Positions 8,971 through 19,751 of a stretch of 64,000 nucleotides of DNA are shown here, piece after piece. Every line of letters begins with the position of its first letter. The stretch's first letter is position 1. The notes beneath the pieces are model-generated. The model did not search any database. It worked only from the letters and a program-made list of their open reading frames with translations, and was not told where the DNA came from. The translations under genes and the position numbers were made by a program. Source of the stretch: Mesorhizobium sp. B4-1-4 (lineage in GTDB: Bacteria; Pseudomonadota; Alphaproteobacteria; Rhizobiales; Rhizobiaceae); NCBI RefSeq assembly GCF_006439395.2, contig NZ_CP083950.1, positions 5,259,001 through 5,323,000 on the forward strand, given 5' to 3'.

Positions 8971-8974
<4 letters not shown>
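8141..8974 (+). CDS. nat: Arylamine N-acetyltransferase
   Basis: The 277-residue product has the complete NAT catalytic triad in order: Cys in '[11 protein letters not shown]' (about residue 72), His in '[12 protein letters not shown]' (about 109) and Asp in 'YIADVGFGG' (about 124). NATs transfer acetyl from acetyl-CoA to arylamines and hydrazines; in soil bacteria they detoxify aromatic amines or act on amide biosynthetic intermediates. Length fits the family (about 275-280) when the ATG at 8141 is used; longer frames begin at 8102. Its stop overlaps the next start by four bases (ATGA), so it is translationally coupled to the luciferase-like enzyme that follows. Confidence 0.93.
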
Positions 8975-9972
<998 letters not shown>

Positions 9973-9987
9973 CTCCTGGTTTCCGCG

Positions 9988-10028
9988 CAATTCCGGACGG
10001 GAGCAATTGCACTGTTTTCCCGGAATTG
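9988..10028. repeat. Diverged copy of the GCAATTCC/GGAATTGC palindromic repeat
   Basis: CAATTCCGG at 9988-9996 and CCGGAATTG at 10020-10028 form a 9-bp inverted repeat after the luciferase-like gene, just ahead of the inositol phosphatase gene. Arms and inner TTTTCC resemble the repeat after rmuC, in a rearranged order. Confidence 0.5.
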
Positions 10029-10100
10029 TTCTTGGGCACTTTTGCGGACGGCATCCTTTTGCTAAGGCAGGCTGTCTCCCTCAGGATCGAGCGCCGCTCC

Positions 10101-10892
10101 GTGAAAAATGACCATGACGCGCGAATGCAATTCGCCATCGAGTTGGCGCGTCGTGCGGGCGAACTCGGACTGAAATACTTCCGCGATCTGGAAAGCCTGA
10201 CCATCGAGAGCAAGGGCCATCAGGACCTGGTCTCGCAAGCCGACCGCGAGGTCGAGCTATTCATCCGCGCCGCCATTGCCGCCGACTATCCGCAAGACGG
10301 CATCGTCGGCGAGGAGCATGCCCCGGTCGCCGGCGCGACAGGCTACGTCTGGGTGATCGACCCCATCGACGGTACCGCCAATTTCGTGCGCGGCATTCCG
10401 GCCTGGTGCGTGGTGATCGCCTGCGCCCGGGACGGAGAGACGGTTGCCGGCGTCATCCACGAGCCTTCGACCGGCGAGACGTTTCACGGAAGCCTCGGCG
10501 GCGGCGCCTTCGTCAACGGCAGGCCGATCAAGGCCAGTGCGGCCACTAGCCTCGAAGAGGGGTCGGTGGGGACCGGATTCTCGAATCGGGCCGAGGCCGA
10601 GAACATCGCCGTGCTGATCAAGAAGATCCTCGCCGAAGGCGGCGTCTTCTTCCGCAATGCGTCCGGCGCCCTGATGCTTGCTTATGTGGCGTCGGGCCGG
10701 CTGCTTGGCTATGTGGAAGAACACATGAATGCCTGGGACTGTCTGGCCGGCATGCTGTTGATCGAGGAGGCCGGCGGCACGGCTCTGAAGGCGGATCCGA
10801 AGACGGTGCTGCGGAGCGGAACAAAGATCATCACGGGCGGCAAGGACGTCTTTTCGAAGTTGCAGGCGCTTTGTTCCGATACCTGGCCCTGA
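10101..10892 (+). CDS. Inositol monophosphatase family protein
   Basis: The roughly 263-residue product has the metal-dependent Li-sensitive phosphatase motifs: 'GEEHAP' (about residue 70), 'WVIDPIDGTANFVRGIP' (about 82-98, the DPxDGT metal site) and 'WDCLAGMLLIEEAGG' (about 213-227, the second site). Family members dephosphorylate myo-inositol phosphate, 3'-phosphoadenosine phosphates or histidinol phosphate; sequence alone does not choose. I prefer the GTG at 10101 because it gives the normal N-terminus. The longer frame from 10026 runs through the repeat sequence. It lies head-on to the LacI gene downstream, separated by 15 bases. Confidence 0.88.
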   Translation: MKNDHDARMQFAIELARRAGELGLKYFRDLESLTIESKGHQDLVSQADREVELFIRAAIAADYPQDGIVGEEHAPVAGATGYVWVIDPIDGTANFVRGIPAWCVVIACARDGETVAGVIHEPSTGETFHGSLGGGAFVNGRPIKASAATSLEEGSVGTGFSNRAEAENIAVLIKKILAEGGVFFRNASGALMLAYVASGRLLGYVEEHMNAWDCLAGMLLIEEAGGTALKADPKTVLRSGTKIITGGKDVFSKLQALCSDTWP

Positions 10893-10907
10893 TTTGCCAT
10901 CGGCCGT

Positions 10908-11972
10908 TCAGGCACTCACGCTCTGCACAACCGCCCCCAGCGGCCGGCACGAATTGCGGATCATCAACCGGCCCTTGAGCACCAGTTTGCGCGGTGGCGC
11001 GTCACGGTTGCCGGCGAGACGGTCGAGCAGCAGATTGGCCGCCTGTTCGCCGATCGCCTGCACGGGTTGCGCCACCGTGGTCAGCTGCGGCTGGAACACG
11101 TCGGACCAGGGAAAATCATCGAAGCAGGCAACCGAAATGTCCTCGGGGCAGGAGAGGCCGATGTCGCGGATCGCCTTCATGGTACCGATCACCATCGGGT
11201 TGTTGGCCGAGAAGATCGCGCTTGGCCGGTCGTGCAGCGAAAGCAGCTGCATGGTCGCGTTATAGCCGTCGATCTCGTGGAAATTGCCGGAGCGGACCAG
11301 CTCTTCGGCCACAGGCAGTCCGGCGGCTTGGAGCGCCTCACGGTATCCCGTCATGCGGTCATGCATGGGCGAAATGTCCGAGGTGCCGGTGATGTAGCCG
11401 ATGCGCCGGTGACCGAGATTGATCAGATAGGTGATGGCATCGAACACGGCACGCTGGTTGTCGAGCACTACCGTATCGGTGTCGACGCCCTCGCAGATGC
11501 GGTCCAGAAGCACCACCGGCACCTTGGCGTCGTCGACGATCCCCTTGAGGATCGCGCCGTCGCCGACACGCGCCACGATCAGCCCGTCGACCATGCGGTC
11601 GAGCAACAGTCTGATCTGGTCGTCCTGGGTGTTCAAATCCTCGTCGGTGCAGCACAGCATGACCGCATAGCCGGCGCGGTCGAAGGCCTGCTGGATGACC
11701 GAGACGACATCGGTGAAGAACGGGTTGGTGATGTGCGGCACGGTCAGCCCGATAGTGCGCGTCGTGCCCATCTTGAGGCTGCGGGCGATCGCATTGCGCT
11801 TGTAGCCGATATCGCGGATCGCCTGTTCGATGCGCTGGCTGAGCTCCGGGCTGACGGTCGCCGTGCCGTTGATCAGTGCCGAAACGGTGGCGACCGAGAC
11901 ACGCGCGGCTTCCGCCACATGCAGCATCGTCGGTGCCGTGGATTTCCGCTGCCGCGTCCGCTTTGATGCCAT
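10908..11972 (-). CDS. LacI family transcriptional regulator
   Basis: The 354-residue product has an N-terminal LacI helix-turn-helix at about residues 14-60 ('MLHVAEAARVSVATVSALIN', then 'RDIGYKRNAIARSLK' as hinge helix) and a periplasmic-binding-protein-like sensor domain from about 70 to 340 ('TIGLTVPHITNPFF', 'VPVVLLDR'). It should repress the divergent sugar ABC operon and release it when its sugar ligand binds. Two near-identical palindromes, CGAAACGTTTCG beside its own start and CGAAACGTTTAG inside the ABC promoter, are fitting operators. The ligand is probably the sugar carried by the transporter next door. Confidence 0.93.
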   Translation of the reverse strand: MASKRTRQRKSTAPTMLHVAEAARVSVATVSALINGTATVSPELSQRIEQAIRDIGYKRNAIARSLKMGTTRTIGLTVPHITNPFFTDVVSVIQQAFDRAGYAVMLCCTDEDLNTQDDQIRLLLDRMVDGLIVARVGDGAILKGIVDDAKVPVVLLDRICEGVDTDTVVLDNQRAVFDAITYLINLGHRRIGYITGTSDISPMHDRMTGYREALQAAGLPVAEELVRSGNFHEIDGYNATMQLLSLHDRPSAIFSANNPMVIGTMKAIRDIGLSCPEDISVACFDDFPWSDVFQPQLTTVAQPVQAIGEQAANLLLDRLAGNRDAPPRKLVLKGRLMIRNSCRPLGAVVQSVSA

Positions 11973-11976
11973 TTTT

Positions 11977-11988
11977 CGAAACGTTTCG
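11977..11988. promoter_or_regulatory. LacI-type operator 1 (CGAAACGTTTCG)
   Basis: A perfect 12-bp palindrome with the central CG typical of LacI-family operators lies five bases upstream of the LacI start codon. It would serve autoregulation and could loop with the second site about 107 bases away. Confidence 0.7.
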
Positions 11989-12073
11989 CCCGTGCCTGTT
12001 CGCTATACCTACGGAGTATCAAGGTTTTTCGCAAGAATTGAAAAGAGTCAATCCTGCTTTGTCAGATAGCGGC

Positions 12074-12098
12074 TTGACATGATCGAAACGTTTAGATT
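12074..12098 (+). promoter_or_regulatory. Sugar ABC operon promoter with overlapping LacI operator 2
   Basis: TTGACA at 12074-12079 is a consensus -35 box. CGAAACGTTTAG at 12084-12095, a 10-of-12 match to operator 1, fills the spacer where RNA polymerase would sit. The -10 box is weak and falls near 12093-12100. Repressor bound here should block the promoter directly. Confidence 0.6.
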
Positions 12099-12146
12099 AG
12101 CGTTCGGGTCGAATTTGACGAAGACGGAAGGGAGGCCGCCATTGTC

Positions 12147-15060
<2,914 letters not shown>

Positions 15061-15064
<4 letters not shown>

Positions 15065-16029
15065 AACGACGTGACATGCTGAAGCTTGCCGTCCTCGGCG
15101 CGGCACTGCTGACCACCACCGCGCTGCTCTCCACCGGCCATGCCTTCGCCCAGGACAAGAAGTGGAAGATCGGCTTCTCGCAGGTGACGACCATCGAGCC
15201 CTGGCGCGCCCAGTTCAACAAGGACATCCTGGCCGAAGCCGCCAAGCACCCGGACGTCGAGCTGATCGTCACCGATGGCGAGGACAAGACCGAGAAGCAG
15301 GTCGCCGATGTCGAGAATCTGATCCGCCAGGAAGTCGACGCGCTGCTGGTGTCGCCGAAGGAATCCGCCGGCTTGACGGGCGTCGTGCAGCAGGCCATCG
15401 ACGCCAAGATCCCGGTCTTCGTGCTCGACCGCAATGTCGACACCAAGGACTACACGCAGTTCGTCGGCGGCGACAACAAGCTGATCGGCCGCGCGGCTGG
15501 CGAATATGCCGTCGAACTGCTCGGCGGCAAGGGCAAGGCTGCAGGCAATGTCGTCGAGATCTGGGGCGGCATGGGCACCCAGCCGGCGCATGACCGCCAT
15601 GACGGCTTCCACGAATTCACCGACAAGGAGCCGGGCATCAAGTATCTGCTCGACCAGCAGTCGGGCGACTGGAAGCAGGACCAGGCCTACAACATCATGG
15701 CGACCGCGCTACGCAACAACGAGAAGATCGACCTCGTCTACGGTCACAACGATCCGATGGCCTACGGCGCCTATCTCGCCGCCAAGGATGCCGGCCGCGA
15801 GAAGGACATCAAGTTCATCGGCATTGACGGTCTGCCCAATGAAGGCGTGCAGCTGGTCAACAAGGGCGAGCTGACCGCGACCTTCACCTATGTGACTCCC
15901 GGCGCCGAAGGCCTGCGCCAGGCGATCAAGTTCCTCAAAGGCGAGAAGGTCGAAAAGACCATCACGCTGCCCACCGAGAAGATCACCAAGGAAAACGCCG
16001 CCAAGGTGCTGAAGGACAACGGCCTGTGA
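15061..16029 (+). CDS. Sugar ABC transporter substrate-binding protein (YtfQ-like)
   Basis: The 322-residue product has a Sec signal peptide (residues 1-30, ending 'GHAFAQ') and a Peripla_BP_4 fold. Its blocks line up with E. coli YtfQ, the galactofuranose-binding protein: 'IGFSQV' followed by 'WRAQFN', 'VDALLVSP', 'IPVFVLDRNVD', 'GDWKQDQAYN', 'VYGHNDPMAYGA' and 'IKFIGIDGLPNEG'. A sugar hexose or furanose substrate is likely; galactofuranose is only a guess. It starts within the ATGA overlap with the permease. Unlike many such operons, the binding protein is the last gene, and a palindromic repeat follows its stop. Confidence 0.93.
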
Positions 16030-16050
16030 GGTCGCTTGTGGGATGGGTTG

Positions 16051-16161
16051 GCGCTGCCCTCATCCTCCCGCCGGGCGTTTATCGTTCGAAAAGCCAAGCA
16101 ATTGGCTTTTCGTCCGCTGCGCGGACACTTTCTCAACTCCCCGTCACCATACGGGGAGAAG
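16051..16161. repeat. Mosaic palindromic repeat, copy 1
   Basis: This copy carries the GCGCTGCCCTCATCC end, an internal dyad 'AAAAGCCAAGCAATTGGCTT', the 'GTCCGCTGCGCGGAC' dyad and the 'CTCCCCGTCACCATACGGGGAG' hairpin. The same modules occur, in other orders and orientations, at 22052-22233, 26050-26228, 43937-44060 and 52401-52524. It lies between the convergent YtfQ-like and MarR genes. Confidence 0.8.
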
Positions 16162-16290
16162 TGTCCGGTGTCCGACCGGAAATATAGGTAACAGAATAGA
16201 CCGATTGCATGGGTGCACGGACGCCGACAGCATGACGCGGATGCGCCAACTGCCTCGTCCAACCAACCTCTGCAGTCTGTAAGTCTGCTC

Positions 16291-16752
16291 TCATGCCAGT
16301 TTCGCCAGCAGCTTCATGAAGGTGGCGATCTCCTTGGCCGAGAGCGGCGCCAGCGTTTCCCTGGTGATCTCGCGGGCCAGCGGGATCAGGCGATCGATCG
16401 CGTCGCGCCCTTCGGCGGTCAGGTTGACCAGTAGCCGCCTTTTGTCGACGTCATGCTTGGAGAGTTCGACCAAGCCGCGTGCCTTCAGCCGGTCGATGAC
16501 ACCCTTCACCGTCGCCGCATCCATGGCGATCAGTGTGCCGAGCTGGTTCTGCGAGGTCTCGCCGACATCGCGCAACTTGGCCAGTGCCGCGAATTGCGGC
16601 GGCGTCAGGTCTGCGATATGCGCGGCGAAAATCGAGACGTGCCGCTGATGCGCCTTGCGCAGGATGAAGCCGACCTGCTCCTGCAGGCGGTAATCGTGAT
16701 CGTCGGCCTCTTCGACCTCGACCAGCTTGAGCAGATTGTCCTCGCCGCTCAC
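16291..16752 (-). CDS. MarR family transcriptional regulator
   Basis: The 153-residue product has the MarR winged helix: 'LTPPQFAALAKLRDVGETSQ' at about 49-68, the recognition helix 'AMDAATVKGVIDRLKARGLV' at about 75-95, and the wing 'SKHDVDKRRLLVNLTAEGRD' at about 97-117. These regulators are usually relieved by an aromatic or phenolic ligand. The gene is last in the molybdenum-hydroxylase operon and its start overlaps the preceding stop by four bases, so it is made together with the enzymes it probably controls. A candidate operator overlaps the operon promoter at about 23745-23760. Confidence 0.92.
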   Translation of the reverse strand: MSGEDNLLKLVEVEEADDHDYRLQEQVGFILRKAHQRHVSIFAAHIADLTPPQFAALAKLRDVGETSQNQLGTLIAMDAATVKGVIDRLKARGLVELSKHDVDKRRLLVNLTAEGRDAIDRLIPLAREITRETLAPLSAKEIATFMKLLAKLA

Positions 16753-17333
16753 CGCAGCCCGTCCCAGGCCTTGATGTCTTCGGCCGCCAGGCCCCCCATA
16801 CGATTGTGGACGCGCGGACCGCAGGTCATGGCGAGGCAGAACAGGATTTCGTCGGGGCGCGGCCCGTCGCTGATGCCCACTTCCATGGCGTCGAAATGGC
16901 TGCGCACATAGGCGGCGTTGATATGGCCGAGCGGCACGTCGAGCCTTGACCCGAAGGCGCCGACCTTCTTCGCCGACGGCACGATCGCCTTGGCGTCGCC
17001 GAGCCGCTCGCGCATGGCGTAGCCGCCCGGCACATGCCAGAGCGCGCCGTGCTCCAGTTCGCCCGCGGTGCCGACAATCGCCCCCTTGCCGTAGCCGTCG
17101 ATCTGTTTCACGTCGCCGCCGAGGGCTGCGATCAGCCGATCTGCGAGCAGCAGCCCAAGCGGCTTCAGATCGTCCATGGCGCTCTGCAAATCCTCGACAT
17201 AACGCCCGGCGAACGGGTTCTTGACCACGGCCATTGCCGCGGCACGCCGGCGCGGCACTTCGGCCACCGGCCCGCCATCATGAAAGATCTCCTCGCTCAG
17301 CACCGCGATCTTGCGGACTGGAAACTCAGGCAT
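16749..17333 (-). CDS. 'Amino acid synthesis' family protein (DUF1185-like)
   Basis: The 194-residue product begins MPEFPVRKIAVLSEEIFHDG and contains 'DDLKPLGLLLADRLIAALGG', 'YGKGAIVGTAGELEHGALWH' and 'HVPGGYAMRERLG', which match the PF06684 'AA_synth' family. The family name comes from weak early evidence and no reaction is established. The sequence has no signal or membrane segment. Its start codon lies inside the last eight bases of the UPF0280 gene and its stop overlaps MarR, so it belongs firmly to the operon. In this setting it is more likely a step in catabolism of a heterocycle than amino acid synthesis; that is inference. Confidence 0.83.
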   Translation of the reverse strand: MPEFPVRKIAVLSEEIFHDGGPVAEVPRRRAAAMAVVKNPFAGRYVEDLQSAMDDLKPLGLLLADRLIAALGGDVKQIDGYGKGAIVGTAGELEHGALWHVPGGYAMRERLGDAKAIVPSAKKVGAFGSRLDVPLGHINAAYVRSHFDAMEVGISDGPRPDEILFCLAMTCGPRVHNRMGGLAAEDIKAWDGLR

Positions 17334-18213
17334 GGGCAACTTCCTTCCGTTCATCCTTGTTGGGTGCGGCGAGCGAGACGGAGCCACCGATACGGGCTTC
17401 GCCGCCAAGAAAAAGCGCCGATCCGGCAATCAGGCCGCGCCGGCGAAAATCTTCGGCGACGGCAAGACCATTGTCCAGCGCCCGCGCCACCTCGCCAGGT
17501 GCAAGCGCGCCGACGCCTTGCGTCACCAGCCGCGCGCCAAGATCGCTGTCGGGCGACAGTTCACGTGCGGGCACGCGGCTGATGGCAGGGTTGCCCGGCA
17601 GGTCCACCGCGTTGGCAATGAGCGTCGCCGCCGCATCGGCCTCGGCGCCGGTCCGCGCGAGCACTGTGACGGCGTCGGCAATGCCAAGCGAGAAGGAACG
17701 ACCGCGCCAGCCGCTGGTGGCGACGCCGTGAACGCCATCTTCCGCGCGAATGGTGATCCGGTCGGCCATGCCATTGCCGGTACCGGCGACGGCCAAACCT
17801 ATAGACCGGCCCTTGCCGATGTGGAGAGCGCTGTCCCCGCCATTGTTGACATAGGCGCGATCGAGCCTGCGGCCGGCAAGCAGTGCGGCGAGCATTTCGT
17901 CGGCCACCGATCCTGCAACGGCCGCCATCGGTGTTATGAAGCACTCCGCCAAGGGTATCACGGCCGCTTCCATGCGGCGCGCCGTCGGACCGTCAAAGGC
18001 GCGCGGCCGCAGGAAGAACGACGGGAGCCGCAATTCGGGAAGCTCTCTGACCAGCTCGATCAGGATCGTCTGGAAGCGCGCGACGGCCTGCTCATAGGCC
18101 AGGCGGCATTCCTGCGCCTCACCAAACGCCTCGACGATCAGGTCGATCGGCCCGTGGTGGAGATGCAGCCGCTTGCCGTCCTGCAGCCAATGCGCTTGCG
18201 GGCCGTCCATCAT
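17326..18213 (-). CDS. UPF0280 family protein (ApbE-like fold)
   Basis: The 295-residue product has the UPF0280 pattern: 'CFITPMAAVAGSVADEMLAAL' at about 91-111, then 'AYVNNGGDSALHIGKG' at about 120-135 and 'GVATSGWRGRSFSLGIADAVTV' at about 165-186. The 'VNNGGD' motif recalls the flavin transferase ApbE, which suggests nucleotide or flavin binding. No reaction has been shown for the family that I know of. The start at 18213 sits in an ATGATGA overlap with the stop of the reductase gene, so the two are coupled. An ApbE relative beside Fe-S/flavin enzymes could be a maturation factor; this is a hypothesis. Confidence 0.85.
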   Translation of the reverse strand: MMDGPQAHWLQDGKRLHLHHGPIDLIVEAFGEAQECRLAYEQAVARFQTILIELVRELPELRLPSFFLRPRAFDGPTARRMEAAVIPLAECFITPMAAVAGSVADEMLAALLAGRRLDRAYVNNGGDSALHIGKGRSIGLAVAGTGNGMADRITIRAEDGVHGVATSGWRGRSFSLGIADAVTVLARTGAEADAAATLIANAVDLPGNPAISRVPARELSPDSDLGARLVTQGVGALAPGEVARALDNGLAVAEDFRRRGLIAGSALFLGGEARIGGSVSLAAPNKDERKEVAHA

Positions 18214-19751
18214 CCGGTCCCGTTCGACGCGGCGCGCCGCAATTGCGCCAGCGGCGGCCATGGATTGCCGGCGGGCGCGCCCGCGCCTTGGCGAGGATTG
18301 AGATATTCGCCGCCCCTGGCGACGATATCCCCGACGCTGCGGATTTCGGCCTCGTAGCCGCCGAGCCTGATATAATCGTCACGGCGCAAGGTGAACTCGA
18401 TCGGCGCCACCAGCGCCGGTGTCGGCACATAGCCGAAGGCACCTTCGGGCACTCTGGTGACATCGACCATCAGCGTGATGCCGCCGCCTGGCCACACATA
18501 GACCGGCGCGCCGCCGACCGTCACATAGGTCTTCAGGCCTTGCACCGAGCGGGTGAGATTGACCGGGTTTTCGGTGACGCCGGCGCGCAGCGAACCGCCG
18601 GCGCCGCCAATGAACAGCACGGTGCACAGCGCCGGTTCGCAATTGTCCTCGATCAGTTCGACCGACTTCCGCAGTCGCTCCGGAAAGGGCTTTTCGACCG
18701 GCTTCAGATCGTCGTCGAGTTCGTAATAGGCGAACTGCTCGCCGGTGGTCGAAACCATCAGCAGCGACAGGCCGGGCCGGGCGCCCTTCCCGGCGTTCCA
18801 CGCGCCGAGGATCGACAGCGGGTCGGAAATGCTGGTGCCGCCCCAGCCGAGGCCGGGCTCGGAGACCTTGAAGTAGCGGCCGGGCGTCGAACGGCGACCG
18901 ATGATCTTTATCCCGGTATCCTGCCAGCCCAGCACTTTGCCGGCCTGATGCTCGGAAACGACGCCGGTGATGTGATCGTCGACCACCACAACCTCGTCGA
19001 CCAGCCCGCGCCACTGCGTGGCGAACATGCCGATGGTGGCCGAGCCGCAGCCGACGCGCATGCGGTGTTCCTGCTTGCCGTCGATGACAGGTGGTCTGCC
19101 GGCTTCGACGATGATGGTGGCGCCGCCGTCGATGGTGAGTTCCAACGGTTTGCGGTTGCAAAGGTTAAGCAGCGCGTCACACGTAGCGCGGCCTTCCGCT
19201 TTGGAGCCGCCGGTCAAATGATGCACGCCGCCCAGCGACAGCATCTGCGAGCCGTATTCGCCCGTGGTGACATGGCCGATCGCTTCGCCTTCGGCCCGAA
19301 CAGTCGCGGTTTCCGGCCCGATATGCCGGTCGGTGTCGATCTTCACCTTGACGCCGCAGTACGAAAAAATGCCTTCGGTGACGACGGTGACAAGGTCGAC
19401 GCCATCGACCTCCTGGCTGACGATGAAGGGGGCCGGCTTGTAGTCGGGATAGGTGGTGCCGGCGCCGATCGCGGTGACGAAGCGGCGGCCGGTGTTGAGC
19501 AACTCGCCGTTCCATGTTTCGCCCTCGGCGACGAACGGAACCATGGCGCCGCCGGTCTCCGCCGAATGGTCGAGAATGGTCAGCGGGTCCATGCGCACGA
19601 TCCGGCCGCCGACATTGCCGTAGCGATCGCAAGCGCCGGTGCGGCCCTCCGCGATGTAGCACATGACCGGGCAGGCATCACAGCGGATCTTCTCCGCCAC
19701 CAGCTTCTCGCCGGGTTCATGGGTTTCGAAGCGCTCGGCAAGCTCGCTCAT
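18210..19751 (-). CDS. 6-hydroxynicotinate reductase-like iron-sulfur protein
   Basis: The 513-residue product resembles proteins annotated as 6-hydroxynicotinate reductase, the ferredoxin-dependent enzyme of Eubacterium barkeri that makes 1,4,5,6-tetrahydro-6-oxonicotinate. Four N-terminal cysteines at residues 24, 27, 31 and 41 ('CDACPVMC' then 'GAC') look like a cluster ligand set. Further blocks are 'IFSYCGVKVKIDTDRH', 'MRVGCGSATIGMFA' and 'VVVDDHITGVVSEHQAG'. There is no signal peptide. The start overlaps the molybdenum subunit stop (ATGA). The true substrate in an aerobic alphaproteobacterium is untested; a related N-heteroaromatic is possible. Confidence 0.78.
   Translation of the reverse strand: MSELAERFETHEPGEKLVAEKIRCDACPVMCYIAEGRTGACDRYGNVGGRIVRMDPLTILDHSAETGGAMVPFVAEGETWNGELLNTGRRFVTAIGAGTTYPDYKPAPFIVSQEVDGVDLVTVVTEGIFSYCGVKVKIDTDRHIGPETATVRAEGEAIGHVTTGEYGSQMLSLGGVHHLTGGSKAEGRATCDALLNLCNRKPLELTIDGGATIIVEAGRPPVIDGKQEHRMRVGCGSATIGMFATQWRGLVDEVVVVDDHITGVVSEHQAGKVLGWQDTGIKIIGRRSTPGRYFKVSEPGLGWGGTSISDPLSILGAWNAGKGARPGLSLLMVSTTGEQFAYYELDDDLKPVEKPFPERLRKSVELIEDNCEPALCTVLFIGGAGGSLRAGVTENPVNLTRSVQGLKTYVTVGGAPVYVWPGGGITLMVDVTRVPEGAFGYVPTPALVAPIEFTLRRDDYIRLGGYEAEIRSVGDIVARGGEYLNPRQGAGAPAGNPWPPLAQLRRAASNGTG

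Noticed and set aside
18210-19751. Firm naming of the reductase as 6-hydroxynicotinate reductase with an anaerobic nicotinate pathway
   Set aside because: The later enzymes of the E. barkeri route are missing here and the organism type is aerobic, so only a family-level call is kept.
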